A stretch of DNA of 13,306 nucleotides from Hydrogenophilales bacterium RIFOXYD1_FULL_62_11. Lineage in GTDB: Bacteria; Pseudomonadota; Gammaproteobacteria; Burkholderiales; Thiobacillaceae. The position numbers and the translations under genes are program-made. Shown here in pieces: positions 5,131-12,637 of the stretch (its first letter is position 1; each line of letters begins with the position of its first letter). The stretch spans positions 31,495 through 44,800 of the forward strand of contig MGZO01000029.1 in NCBI GenBank assembly GCA_001802655.1, in the 5' to 3' direction. The notes beneath the pieces were generated by a model, which worked only from the letters and a program-made list of their open reading frames with translations, searched no databases and was not told where the DNA came from.

Positions 5131-6069
5131 ATGAGCGAACAAAAAGCGCCCATCATCGTCAAGCGCATCAAGAAAGTGGCTGGCGGTCACCATGGCGGAG
5201 CGTGGAAAATCGCTTATGCCGACTTCGTGACGGCCATGATGGCGTTTTTCTTGTTGATGTGGCTGTTGGGCTCAACAGCCAAGGGCGATTTGAACGGTAT
5301 CGCCGAGTACTTTAAAACGCCGCTGAAAGTCGCCATGCAAGGAGGCTCGGGTAGTGGCGACAGTTCGAGCGTCATCAAAGGCGGGGGTACCGATCTGTCC
5401 CGCAAGAGTGGGCAGGTCAAAAAGGGCGAGACGGTAAACGAAAGAAAATCCTACAACCTGGAGGCGGCAAAAGCCGAACTCCAACGGATTGAAGCGGAAA
5501 AGCTCAAATTGCTGAAGGGGCGTCTGGAAGCGGAAATCGACGCCAACCCCACCCTCAAGCAGTTCAAACGCCAACTCCTGCTCGACATTACGACCGAAGG
5601 GTTGCGCATCCAGATCGTGGATGAACAGAACCGGCCGATGTTCAAACTGGCGGGTGCAGAGCTGCAGCCTTACACCAAAGTCATTTTGCGTGAAATCGGC
5701 AAGGTGCTGAACGACGTGCAAAACCGTGTCGGCCTGTCGGGCCATACCGATGCCACGCCGTATTCCAATGCGGGTCGTGGCTACAGTAATTGGGAACTCT
5801 CGGCGGATCGGGCTAATGCTTCGCGACGCGAATTGGTCTTGGGTGGAATGGACGAAAAGAAAATGCTGCGCGTGGTCGGACTGGCATCGTCGGTTGCTTT
5901 CAATCAGGCGGCGCCATTCGATCCGGTCAATCGCCGCATCAGCATCATCGTGATGAACAAGCGCACCGAAGACGCCATCACCAAAGAAGCCAGCGGCGTC
6001 AGCATCGCTGACGAAGCCGCCGTGCGCGAATCGGTCAGCAAAGCCCGCGCAGTGCCTGCTGCGAACTGA
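5131..6069 (+). CDS. motB: Flagellar motor stator protein MotB
   Basis: MotB anchors the stator to peptidoglycan and carries the ion-binding aspartate. The 312-residue product has a basic N-terminal tail, then a single membrane helix beginning AYADFVTAMMAFFLLMWLLG (28-47). Its Asp31 corresponds to E. coli Asp32. A plug and linker region (about 52-150) includes a charged, helical segment (110-135). The OmpA-type peptidoglycan-binding domain (about 150-275) has GLSGHTD (201-207), NWELSADRA (220-228) and NRRISI (268-273). AAGGG (5121-5125) precedes the ATG by 5 bases. Length and motifs are standard. It is co-transcribed with motA and followed by a hairpin one base after its stop. Confidence 0.97.
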   Translation: MSEQKAPIIVKRIKKVAGGHHGGAWKIAYADFVTAMMAFFLLMWLLGSTAKGDLNGIAEYFKTPLKVAMQGGSGSGDSSSVIKGGGTDLSRKSGQVKKGETVNERKSYNLEAAKAELQRIEAEKLKLLKGRLEAEIDANPTLKQFKRQLLLDITTEGLRIQIVDEQNRPMFKLAGAELQPYTKVILREIGKVLNDVQNRVGLSGHTDATPYSNAGRGYSNWELSADRANASRRELVLGGMDEKKMLRVVGLASSVAFNQAAPFDPVNRRISIIVMNKRTEDAITKEASGVSIADEAAVRESVSKARAVPAAN

Positions 6070-6102
6070 GCCTGCTGCGCCGTCTGGCGCTAAATAGCAG
6101 GC
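6070..6102 (+). terminator. Compound hairpin directly after motB
   Basis: GCCTGCT (6070-6076) pairs with AGCAGGC (6096-6102), enclosing a second stem GCGCC-GTCT-GGCGC (6077-6090) and a TAAAT bulge. Together they give 12 base pairs immediately after the motB stop. No T-run follows (TAAAACCC), so termination would be partial or factor-assisted. The right part overlaps the candidate FlhDC box. Confidence 0.45.
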
Positions 6103-6152
6103 TAAAACCCGCTGTATTCCCCTGATTGCCCAGCCCGGGCATGACCAATAAT
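6086..6152 (+). promoter_or_regulatory. Candidate FlhDC box and class II promoter for the flhB operon
   Basis: GGCGCTAAATAGC (6086-6098) resembles the FlhDC half-site remembered as GC(C/G)-N2-3-AAATA(A/G)CG. After a 12-base spacer, GCTGTATTCCCC (6111-6122) looks like a degenerate inverted half. AATAAT (6147-6152) is a 5-of-6 match to a -10 hexamer, with only a poor -35 (ATTGCC, 6125-6130). With a start near 6159 the box would cover about -73 to -37, roughly where FlhDC binds class II promoters. The consensus is from memory and the second half is weak. Confidence 0.4.
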
Positions 6153-6165
6153 TCAACCTAAGAAA

Positions 6166-6195
6166 GCCCGTCTCGATTTGATTCGTGTGACGGGC
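6166..6195 (+). other. Inverted repeat in the flhB leader
   Basis: GCCCGTC (6166-6172) and GACGGGC (6189-6195) form a perfect 7-bp stem with a 16-base loop that can pair further (CGA with TCG). It ends 7 bases before the flhB ribosome-binding region (AGAGG, 6203-6207). It may influence flhB translation. Confidence 0.3.
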
Positions 6196-6217
6196 GTCCT
6201 CTAGAGGTGAATCAGGG

Positions 6218-7360
6218 ATGGCTGAAGAAAGCGATCAGGAAAAGACCGAAGCCCCATCGCAACAGCGATTTGACAAAGCGCGCGAAGACGGCCAAGTGCC
6301 GCAGTCGCGTGAACTGGCTACGTTTGTCGTTCTGATGGCGGGCGGCTCGGGCATGTGGATGATGGCCAGCGGCATGGGCCAGACGCTATCCGGGATCGTT
6401 CGCGGCGGTTTGCAGTTTGAACCGGAAATCGCGCGTGATAGTTCGTTCGTGATGAATCAGCTGTCGAGCCAGTTTTTCGAGGCGGCGCTGGCTTTGGCAC
6501 CGTTTCTCGCCCTGGTTGTGATCGCCACGCTGGTTGCACCGTTCATGCTGCATGGCTGGCTGTTCAGCTCCAAGGCGCTGATGCCGAAATTCAGTCGCCT
6601 CAATCCACTGTCCGGCATCAAGCGCATCCTGTCCTCGCAAGGTCTGGTCGAACTGCTCAAGTCGCTGGGCAAGGTCGGCCTGCTGGGCGTGGTTGCAACC
6701 TGGCTGATCTGGTCCAACATCGATGCCATTTTCTCGTTGAGCCTGGAAGAGCCAGCGACCGCAATTCGTCACATGGGCGACCTCATCGGCAAGGTGTTTC
6801 TGCTGGCCTCGGGCGCGATGATTTTTATCGTCGTGCTGGACTTGCCCTATCAGCTGTGGAGCCACCACAACAAGCTGAAAATGACCAAAGAGCAACTGCG
6901 TCAGGAATCCAAGGAGTCGGAAGGCGATCCGCACCTCAAGGCGCGCATCCGCGCCCAGCAGCGTGAAATTTCACGCCGTCGCATGATGAGCGAAGTGCCC
7001 AAGGCCGATGTGGTGGTGACCAACCCGACCCATTACGCCGTGGCGCTTAAATACACCGAAGGCAAAATGGGCGCGCCGCGTGTGGTGGCAAAAGGTGCCG
7101 ACGCCGTCGCCGCCAAGATCCGCGAACTGGCCGCCGAGAATAATGTGCCGCTGCTGGAAGCGCCGCCACTGGCACGCGCGCTGTTCCGTCACACCGAAAT
7201 TGGCGATGAAATTCCTGCCACCCTGTACACCGCCGTGGCCGAAGTGCTGGCCTACGTGTTCCAGCTGCGCCATTTCAAGCAGGTGGGCGGGGTGTATCCG
7301 AATGCGCCGACCGCTTTGCCGGTTCCGCCCGAACTTGATCCGCTGCAGGCCACAGCATGA
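6218..7360 (+). CDS. flhB: Flagellar type III export switch protein FlhB
   Basis: FlhB is the membrane component of the flagellar export gate that changes substrate class from rod/hook to filament by self-cleavage. The 380-residue protein starts with the family signature (EKTEAPSQQRFDKAREDGQVP, in two parts 8-14 and 15-28). It has four hydrophobic segments (near 33-52, 90-112, 150-167, 190-210), then a charged linker (215-255) and the cytoplasmic domain. The autocleavage motif Asn-Pro-Thr-His is at 269-272, the same position as in E. coli. The ATG at 6218 is supported by AGAGG 10 bases upstream and by the N-terminus. Its last codons overlap the flhA start (ATGA), so translation is coupled. 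Nothing is missing. Confidence 0.97.
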   Translation: MAEESDQEKTEAPSQQRFDKAREDGQVPQSRELATFVVLMAGGSGMWMMASGMGQTLSGIVRGGLQFEPEIARDSSFVMNQLSSQFFEAALALAPFLALVVIATLVAPFMLHGWLFSSKALMPKFSRLNPLSGIKRILSSQGLVELLKSLGKVGLLGVVATWLIWSNIDAIFSLSLEEPATAIRHMGDLIGKVFLLASGAMIFIVVLDLPYQLWSHHNKLKMTKEQLRQESKESEGDPHLKARIRAQQREISRRRMMSEVPKADVVVTNPTHYAVALKYTEGKMGAPRVVAKGADAVAAKIRELAAENNVPLLEAPPLARALFRHTEIGDEIPATLYTAVAEVLAYVFQLRHFKQVGGVYPNAPTALPVPPELDPLQATA

Positions 7361-9435
7361 ATGGCACGCTAAGCTTCTCCAGGCTATTTAACGCCACCAA
7401 CGCCCGGTCGATGGCGGCACCTATTTTCATCGTCCTCATTCTGGCGATGCTGGTGCTGCCGTTGCCCACGTTTCTGCTGGATATTCTGTTCACCTTCAAC
7501 ATCGCGCTGTCCATCATGGTGTTGCTGGTGAGCCTGTCGACCAAGAAAGCGCTCGATTTCGCCGCCTTTCCCACGGTGCTGTTGCTGTCCACTTTGCTGC
7601 GCTTGTCGCTCAACGTCGCGTCTACCCGCGTCGTGCTGCTGGAAGGCCATACCGGCCCGGATGCTGCAGGTAAAGTGATCGAGGCATTCGGCCATTTCCT
7701 GGTCGGCGGCAACTACACGGTGGGCATCATCGTGTTCGTGATTCTGGTGGTGATCAACTTCATCGTCATCACCAAGGGTGCCGGGCGCATTGCCGAGGTC
7801 AGCGCGCGCTTCACCCTGGACGCCATGCCCGGAAAGCAGATGGCGATTGATGCCGACCTTAACGCCGGCTTGATCGACGAGGACGAGGCCCGCCGCCGCC
7901 GCGCGGAAGTCTCGCAGGAAGCCGACTTTTTCGGGTCGATGGACGGTGCTTCAAAATTTGTGCGCGGCGACGCCATCGCCGGCATCCTGATTTTGCTGAT
8001 CAATATCATCGGCGGTCTCATCATCGGTTTGATGGAACACGACATGTCGCTGGCCGATGCTGCGCGCAACTACACCCTGCTGGCGATCGGCGATGGTCTG
8101 GTGGCGCAGATTCCGGCACTGGTGATTTCCATTGCCGCGGGTTTGATCGTCAGCCGGGTCAGCACGGATGAGGACATCGCCGGACAGGTGCTGTCCAACA
8201 TCTTTAACAAAACCCAGGCGCTGTACATCACCGCCGCGATTATCGGCATGATGGGAATGATTCCCGGCATGCCGCACTTCTCTTTCCTGCTGCTGGCCGG
8301 TGGCATGGCCTGGATGGCCTATAAAGGCAGCCAGAAAAAGGAAGTGGCGCCGGAGGATGTACAGAGCGCGCCCGTGGCGACCGTCGAGTCGCAGGAAGCC
8401 AGCTGGGAAGATGTGGCGCCGATCGACACGCTTGGGCTGGAGGTCGGCTATCGCCTGATTCCACTGGTGGACAGCGCGGCCGACGGCGAGCTGGTGCGTC
8501 GCATCAAGGGCATCCGCAAGAAGTTCGCGCGCGAAATCGGCTTTCTGCCGCCCGCCGTCCACATCCGGGACAATCTCGAAATCAGCCCGAACAGTTACCG
8601 CATTACGCTTAAAGGCGTGGAAATCGGCAGCGGCGAAGTGCGCACCGGGCTGTTTCTGGCGATCGATCCGGGCAACATTACGGCGACTTTGCCCGGCGTG
8701 GCCACGCGCGATCCCGCGTTCGGCCTGCCTGCCGTGTGGATCGAGTCCGAGTTGCGCGATCAGGCCCAGGCGCTGGGCTACACCGTCGTAGACCCCGGGA
8801 CCGTGATCGCTACCCACATCAACCATCTGGTGACGCAGCATGCGGCTGAGCTGCTGGGACGCCAGGAAACACAGGCACTGCTCGACCACCTGGGCAAAAG
8901 CGCGCCCAAACTGGTGGAAGACCTGGTGCCGAAAATGCTGTCGCTTTCCACTGTGCAAAAAGTGCTGCAAAACCTGCTGATCGAGGGCGTGGCGATCCGC
9001 GATATGCGATCCATCATCGACACCCTGCTGGAAGAAGCCGCCCGCATACAGGACCCGAGCGAACTGACCGCGCTGGTGCGGGTGGCGCTGGGACGCTCGA
9101 TCGTGCAACAGATTTACGGCTCGGTCGGCGAACTGCCGGTGATTGCGCTTGACCAGAGCCTGGAGCGTTTGTTGATGCAAACCCTGCAGGCCGGCAGCGA
9201 TGCGGCCGCAATGGAACCGGGCCTCGCCGATGCCCTGCTCGAACGCACCCAGACTTCGACCCAGCGCCAGGAAGCGCTGGGCCATCCCCCTGTATTGCTG
9301 ACGCCGGTAGCGCTGCGTCCTTTACTTGCCCGTTTTTTGCGGCGCACCGTGCCGCAACTCAAAGTGCTTTCGCACGCTGAAGTACCCGAAGGCAAACACA
9401 TCAAAGTCACTTCCCTTGTAGGAGGAGCAGCATGA
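7357..9435 (+). CDS. flhA: Flagellar export gate protein FlhA
   Basis: FlhA forms the ring-shaped export gate that docks chaperone-substrate complexes and uses the proton motive force. The 692-residue product matches the family length. About eight membrane helices lie in residues 20-330. The FHIPEP-family loop contains TKGAGRIAEVSARFTLDAMPG (139-159, in pieces) and the segment FFGSMDGASKFVRGDAIAG (191-209) with Asp205, equivalent to the essential Asp208 of Salmonella. The cytoplasmic domain runs from about 355 to the end, following a variable linker rich in Glu and Pro. The start ATG 7357 overlaps the flhB stop by 4 bases, with only a weak ribosome-binding site, which suggests translational coupling. 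The stop overlaps the flhF start in the same way. Confidence 0.97.
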   Translation: MNGTLSFSRLFNATNARSMAAPIFIVLILAMLVLPLPTFLLDILFTFNIALSIMVLLVSLSTKKALDFAAFPTVLLLSTLLRLSLNVASTRVVLLEGHTGPDAAGKVIEAFGHFLVGGNYTVGIIVFVILVVINFIVITKGAGRIAEVSARFTLDAMPGKQMAIDADLNAGLIDEDEARRRRAEVSQEADFFGSMDGASKFVRGDAIAGILILLINIIGGLIIGLMEHDMSLADAARNYTLLAIGDGLVAQIPALVISIAAGLIVSRVSTDEDIAGQVLSNIFNKTQALYITAAIIGMMGMIPGMPHFSFLLLAGGMAWMAYKGSQKKEVAPEDVQSAPVATVESQEASWEDVAPIDTLGLEVGYRLIPLVDSAADGELVRRIKGIRKKFAREIGFLPPAVHIRDNLEISPNSYRITLKGVEIGSGEVRTGLFLAIDPGNITATLPGVATRDPAFGLPAVWIESELRDQAQALGYTVVDPGTVIATHINHLVTQHAAELLGRQETQALLDHLGKSAPKLVEDLVPKMLSLSTVQKVLQNLLIEGVAIRDMRSIIDTLLEEAARIQDPSELTALVRVALGRSIVQQIYGSVGELPVIALDQSLERLLMQTLQAGSDAAAMEPGLADALLERTQTSTQRQEALGHPPVLLTPVALRPLLARFLRRTVPQLKVLSHAEVPEGKHIKVTSLVGGAA

Positions 9436-10715
9436 ACGTCAAACGTATTGTCGCCAAAACATCCCGTGAAGCCATGCGCCAGTTGCGCGAAGTGCTCGGG
9501 CCGGATGCCGTCATCCTGTCGAATCGCGCCGTTGATGGCGGGGTCGAGGTTCTGGCGATCCCGGCGGAAGACATCGCTGCGATGGCGCCCGCGGTGGTGG
9601 ACATGCCCACCCCAAAACCGACGCCGCCGCGGGCTCCTGAGCCACAGGAATTGGCGATGGACATGCAGAGCGAGCCGAATCCCGAGGTGAGTTTCAAACG
9701 CCGTTTGGTCGAGCGGGTTGCCCTGCCCAGCGAGGAAGGCGCCCAATTGGCCAAAAGCGTGATCAGCGAAATCAAGATGATGCAGTCGCGGCTGGAAAAC
9801 CAGCTGGCCGATCTGGCCTGGCGCGACCTGCCCGGTCGCGACCCGTCCGGTGCCACCCTGATGCGCGACATGCTGGCTGCGGGCTTCAGTGCCACCCTGG
9901 CGCGCGAATTGCTGGACAGCCTGCCGCGCGGCGAAGCACGCAGCGATACCGAACAGGCCCAGATCTGGATGCGCAACACCCTGATGAAGCGCCTGCAGGT
10001 GATGCAGAACGAAACCGACATGCTCGACGGCGGCGGCGTGTTCGCCCTGATGGGGCCGACCGGGGCGGGCAAGACCACCACCACTGCCAAGCTGGCCGCG
10101 CGTTTTGTGGTGCGCCACGGCGCCAGCAAACTGGCGCTGCTCACCACCGACAGCTACCGGATCGGCGGCCACGAGCAGCTGCGCATTTATGGCAAGATTC
10201 TCGGCGTGACCGTGCATGCCGTGCGCGACGCGGCCGACCTGCGGATTGCGCTGAAGGAACTGCGCAACAAGCACACCGTGCTGATCGACACCGTCGGCAT
10301 GAGCCAGCGCGACCAGGCGGTGGCCGAGCAGGTCGAAATGCTGTGCCAGGCCGAACACCCGATCAAGCGCCTGCTGCTGCTGAACGCCACCAGCCACGGC
10401 GACACGCTGGACGAAGTGGTGCGCGCCTACCAGTCGCGCGGTCTGGACGGCTGCATCCTGTCGAAAGTCGACGAAGCCGCCAGCCTCGGCCCCGCCCTTG
10501 ACTGCGCGATCCGTCACCAGCTGAATGTGCATTATCTGGCGACCGGCCAACGGGTACCCGAAGACCTGCATCTGGCCAACCGCCAGTACCTGATCCATCG
10601 CGCGTTCAAGACGCGCACCCTGTCCTCGCCCTGGCAGCTGGACGATAGCGAACTCGCGTTCGCCTTGTCTGGCCAGCAGTCCAGCCATCGTGAAAGCGCG
10701 GTGTCCCATGGCTGA
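9432..10715 (+). CDS. flhF: Flagellar placement GTPase FlhF
   Basis: FlhF is an SRP-type GTPase that marks the site where a flagellum is built, usually a pole. The 427-residue protein has a basic N-terminal B domain (1-90, with a Pro-rich segment 59-72), a helical N domain (about 100-195) and the NG GTPase domain: P-loop GPTGAGKT (208-215), TTDSYRIGGHEQL (238-250), G3 DTVGM (286-290) and G4-like SKVDEA (344-349). The start is very well marked: AGGAGG (9420-9425) lies 6 bases before the ATG, which overlaps the flhA stop. SKVDEA replaces the more usual TKLDEA, a mild change. It is paired with flhG immediately downstream. Confidence 0.96.
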   Translation: MNVKRIVAKTSREAMRQLREVLGPDAVILSNRAVDGGVEVLAIPAEDIAAMAPAVVDMPTPKPTPPRAPEPQELAMDMQSEPNPEVSFKRRLVERVALPSEEGAQLAKSVISEIKMMQSRLENQLADLAWRDLPGRDPSGATLMRDMLAAGFSATLARELLDSLPRGEARSDTEQAQIWMRNTLMKRLQVMQNETDMLDGGGVFALMGPTGAGKTTTTAKLAARFVVRHGASKLALLTTDSYRIGGHEQLRIYGKILGVTVHAVRDAADLRIALKELRNKHTVLIDTVGMSQRDQAVAEQVEMLCQAEHPIKRLLLLNATSHGDTLDEVVRAYQSRGLDGCILSKVDEAASLGPALDCAIRHQLNVHYLATGQRVPEDLHLANRQYLIHRAFKTRTLSSPWQLDDSELAFALSGQQSSHRESAVSHG

Positions 10716-11610
10716 TTTCAAAGGCGATAAGTTCAACAGCGATCAGGCCGCCGGGCTGCGCAGCCTGTTGGGGTTGGGGCAGGCCGGGTTTCAGGTCATT
10801 ACCGTGATGTCGGGGCAGCAGGGCGCGGGCAAGACCGCCGCCACCGCCAATCTCGCCGTCGCCCTGGCGCGCGGCGGCCGCGATGTACTCATCATCGATC
10901 AGAGCCACAAAGGGCAGGGCGCTGCCGCCGCGCTCGGATTGACGCCGCGCCACGACGTGATGGACGTGCTGGCCGGGCGCTGCACCCTGGATGCGCTGAT
11001 TCTCACCGGCCCCGATAACGTGCAGGTGCTGCCGATTGGTGGCGGGTTCAGCCGCTTGGGTCGCCTGTCCGAGCGCGACCAGGAATGGCTGGCGCAAAGC
11101 TTTACCCAGCTGCAATGCGGGGTAGACGTGGTACTGGTTGACATGGAAGAGGCCACCGATCCCGACGCGTTGCCGCTGGGTCTGGCTGCCTCCGAAATCA
11201 TGGTGGTGCTGCCGCCGGGCAATACCGCCATCACGCAGGCTTACACCCTGGTGAAACGCCTGTCGCAAAACTTCGGCAAGCGCCAGTTCCGCCTGCTGCT
11301 CAATCGCATCGAATCGCCCGAGCAGGCACAAGCCGTCGCGCACAATTTTTCGCAGACCGCCGAGCGCTATCTGGGGGTGTCGGTGGATTACCTCGGCTAT
11401 GTGCCGCTGGACGAGCGTCTGGATCGCGCCAACCGGCTGCGTACCTCGGTCGTGGATGCCTTCCCGGTCGCAAAATCCACCTCGCAGTTTCGCAAACTGG
11501 CCGATGGCCTGTTGCGCTGGCCACAGCCGGCCAGTCTGGGTAACGTCGGTGGCTTCATGCAGCGCGTGATCGAAGGCGGTCGCCTGATGGAATCCTGTAG
11601 AAGGGGGTAA
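10708..11610 (+). CDS. flhG: Divergent MinD/ParA-family flagellar number regulator FlhG (FleN)
   Basis: FlhG limits flagellar number and stimulates FlhF GTPase. The 300-residue product keeps the FlhF-activating N-terminal motif Asp-Gln-Ala-x-x-Leu-Arg (DQAAGLR, 12-18), which identifies it. It has a MinD-like fold pattern, but the deviant Walker A loop reads SGQQGAGKT (35-43) instead of SGKGGVGKT, so the signature lysine is Gln. The usual DAD motif is IDQS (63-66), and the usual DTGAG is VDMEEA (144-149). The GKT lysine that binds phosphate remains. The C-terminal helix (278-295) could be a membrane-targeting segment. ATG 10708 is chosen, overlapping flhF by 8 bases; GTG 10690 would add six residues not typical of the family. 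ATP may be bound but hydrolysis is doubtful. Confidence 0.9.
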   Translation: MADFKGDKFNSDQAAGLRSLLGLGQAGFQVITVMSGQQGAGKTAATANLAVALARGGRDVLIIDQSHKGQGAAAALGLTPRHDVMDVLAGRCTLDALILTGPDNVQVLPIGGGFSRLGRLSERDQEWLAQSFTQLQCGVDVVLVDMEEATDPDALPLGLAASEIMVVLPPGNTAITQAYTLVKRLSQNFGKRQFRLLLNRIESPEQAQAVAHNFSQTAERYLGVSVDYLGYVPLDERLDRANRLRTSVVDAFPVAKSTSQFRKLADGLLRWPQPASLGNVGGFMQRVIEGGRLMESCRRG

Positions 11611-11905
11611 TCCCCAAAACCATGGTTGACCGCTCTTAATGAAATGGAATTCAGCATGGATACTGGCATTCTTCAATTCAATTGCATTCGCTGTCAGGGC
11701 ACGTTCGCCACGCATCCGCTGGCACGCCTGGTCGCGCGCCTGCCTTTGTACCCGCAAGGGGTAGGCCGGATTCGTAAAGCCGCTAAAGCGGCAACGACTC
11801 CGCTCTCGCTCGTTGTTGCAGGCCCCGGCCTGCCGCCGCCTCGCTTCGCGGCAGTCACTCGCCCAGACGCGCCATCGGACGCGTCCAACCACGGTTTCTA
11901 GGATC
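11611..11905. other. Hairpin-dense 295-base gap between flhG and fliA
   Basis: This gap interrupts an otherwise tightly packed operon. Its right half is a chain of perfect dyads: GCCGC-TAAA-GCGGC (11779-11792), CAACGA-N12-TCGTTG (11792-11815), GCAGGCC-CC-GGCCTGC (11818-11833), TGCCGC-N11-GCGGCA (11831-11853) and GGACGCGTCC (11877-11886). Near its ends are related sequences in opposite orientation, AAACCATGGTTG (11617-11628) and CAACCACGGTTT (11887-11898), differing at one position. A frame at 11656-11901 could encode about 81 residues with a Cys-x-x-Cys pair (NCIRC), but its later part is just the translated hairpins. No convincing promoter for fliA was found. It may be a dispersed palindromic repeat or a small non-autonomous element. 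Confidence 0.5.
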
Positions 11906-12637
11906 ATGTACACCGCAAGCGGAAAAAGCGAAAAAAGCGAACTGTTGACGCAATACATGCCGATGGTCAAACGGCTGGCGCATCACATGATGGGGCGGCT
12001 GCCGCCCAGCGTGGAGGAAGACGATCTGGTGCAGGCCGGCATGATCGGCCTGCTCGACGCCATCAGCCGCTATGACGAAGCGCAGAGCGCGCAGTTCGAG
12101 GCCTATGCCATCCAGCGCATACGCGGCTCGATGATCGACGAGCTGCGCCATTCCGACTGGATGCCGCGTAGCGCCCGGCAGTCGATGCGCAAGATCGAGG
12201 CGGTCATCGGCGCCTTGCAGCACAAACTCGGGCGACAACCGAGTGAAACGGAAATCGCCGAGTCGATGAAAATTCCGCTGGGTGAATACCAGGACATGCT
12301 GGGCGATGCGCGCGGCCATCAACTGCTGTATTTCGAAGACTTTGGCGAAGCCGACGAAGATGACTCCTTTCTCGACAAGCAATCGGCGAACGAGGCCAGC
12401 ATGCCGCTGCCGCAATTGCTCGATGCCAATTTGCGCGCCTGCATCATCCGCGGAATCGAGGCGCTGCCCGAGCGCGAGCAATTGCTGATGTCCCTGTATT
12501 ACGAACAGGAGCTCAACCTGCGTGAAATCAGCGAAGTATTCGGCGTCACCGAATCGCGTATTTGCCAGCTGCACGGCCAGGCCATCGCGCGGATCCGCAC
12601 CAAACTCAAGGAGGATGCATGGATCGTGGCAGCCTGA
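11906..12637 (+). CDS. fliA: Flagellar sigma factor FliA (sigma-28)
   Basis: FliA directs RNA polymerase to late flagellar and motility genes and is held inactive by FlgM until the hook is complete. The 243-residue product has the sigma-28 layout: region 2 (about 14-85) with EEDDLVQAGMIGLLDAI (37-53) and FEAYAIQRIRGSMIDELR (64-81), region 3 (about 90-150), an acidic linker (143-165) and region 4 (about 175-237) with the helix-turn-helix LNLREISEVFGVTESRICQL (203-222). The N-terminus (MYTASG) matches the E. coli start, so ATG 11906 is used, although AGGA at 11900-11903 is only 2 bases away and therefore a poor ribosome-binding site. Weak initiation and the structured leader may limit FliA output. 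It overlaps motC by 19 bases. Confidence 0.96.
   Translation: MYTASGKSEKSELLTQYMPMVKRLAHHMMGRLPPSVEEDDLVQAGMIGLLDAISRYDEAQSAQFEAYAIQRIRGSMIDELRHSDWMPRSARQSMRKIEAVIGALQHKLGRQPSETEIAESMKIPLGEYQDMLGDARGHQLLYFEDFGEADEDDSFLDKQSANEASMPLPQLLDANLRACIIRGIEALPEREQLLMSLYYEQELNLREISEVFGVTESRICQLHGQAIARIRTKLKEDAWIVAA

Noticed and set aside
7951..9285. 444-residue open frame on the - strand inside flhA
   Set aside because: It is a shadow of flhA with the same His/Gln/Arg bias, no ribosome-binding site and no recognisable domain.
9114..10736. 540-residue open frame on the - strand across flhA, flhF and flhG
   Set aside because: It lies antisense to three well-supported genes and has low-complexity His/Gln/Arg-rich composition with no family motif. 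It results from GC-rich codons on the other strand.
11011..11018. CCCGATAA sigma-28 -10-like sequence inside flhG
   Set aside because: The sequence 11 bases upstream (TGCGCTGA) does not resemble a sigma-28 -35 element.
11656..11901. Small protein of about 81 residues with a Cys-x-x-Cys pair before fliA
   Set aside because: More than half of it is translation of stacked palindromes, its start has no clear ribosome-binding site, and no family is recognised. It is described only as part of the gap.
10606..11970. 454-residue open frame on the - strand over flhG
   Set aside because: It is antisense to flhG and fliA, with no motif, and crosses the hairpin-dense gap.
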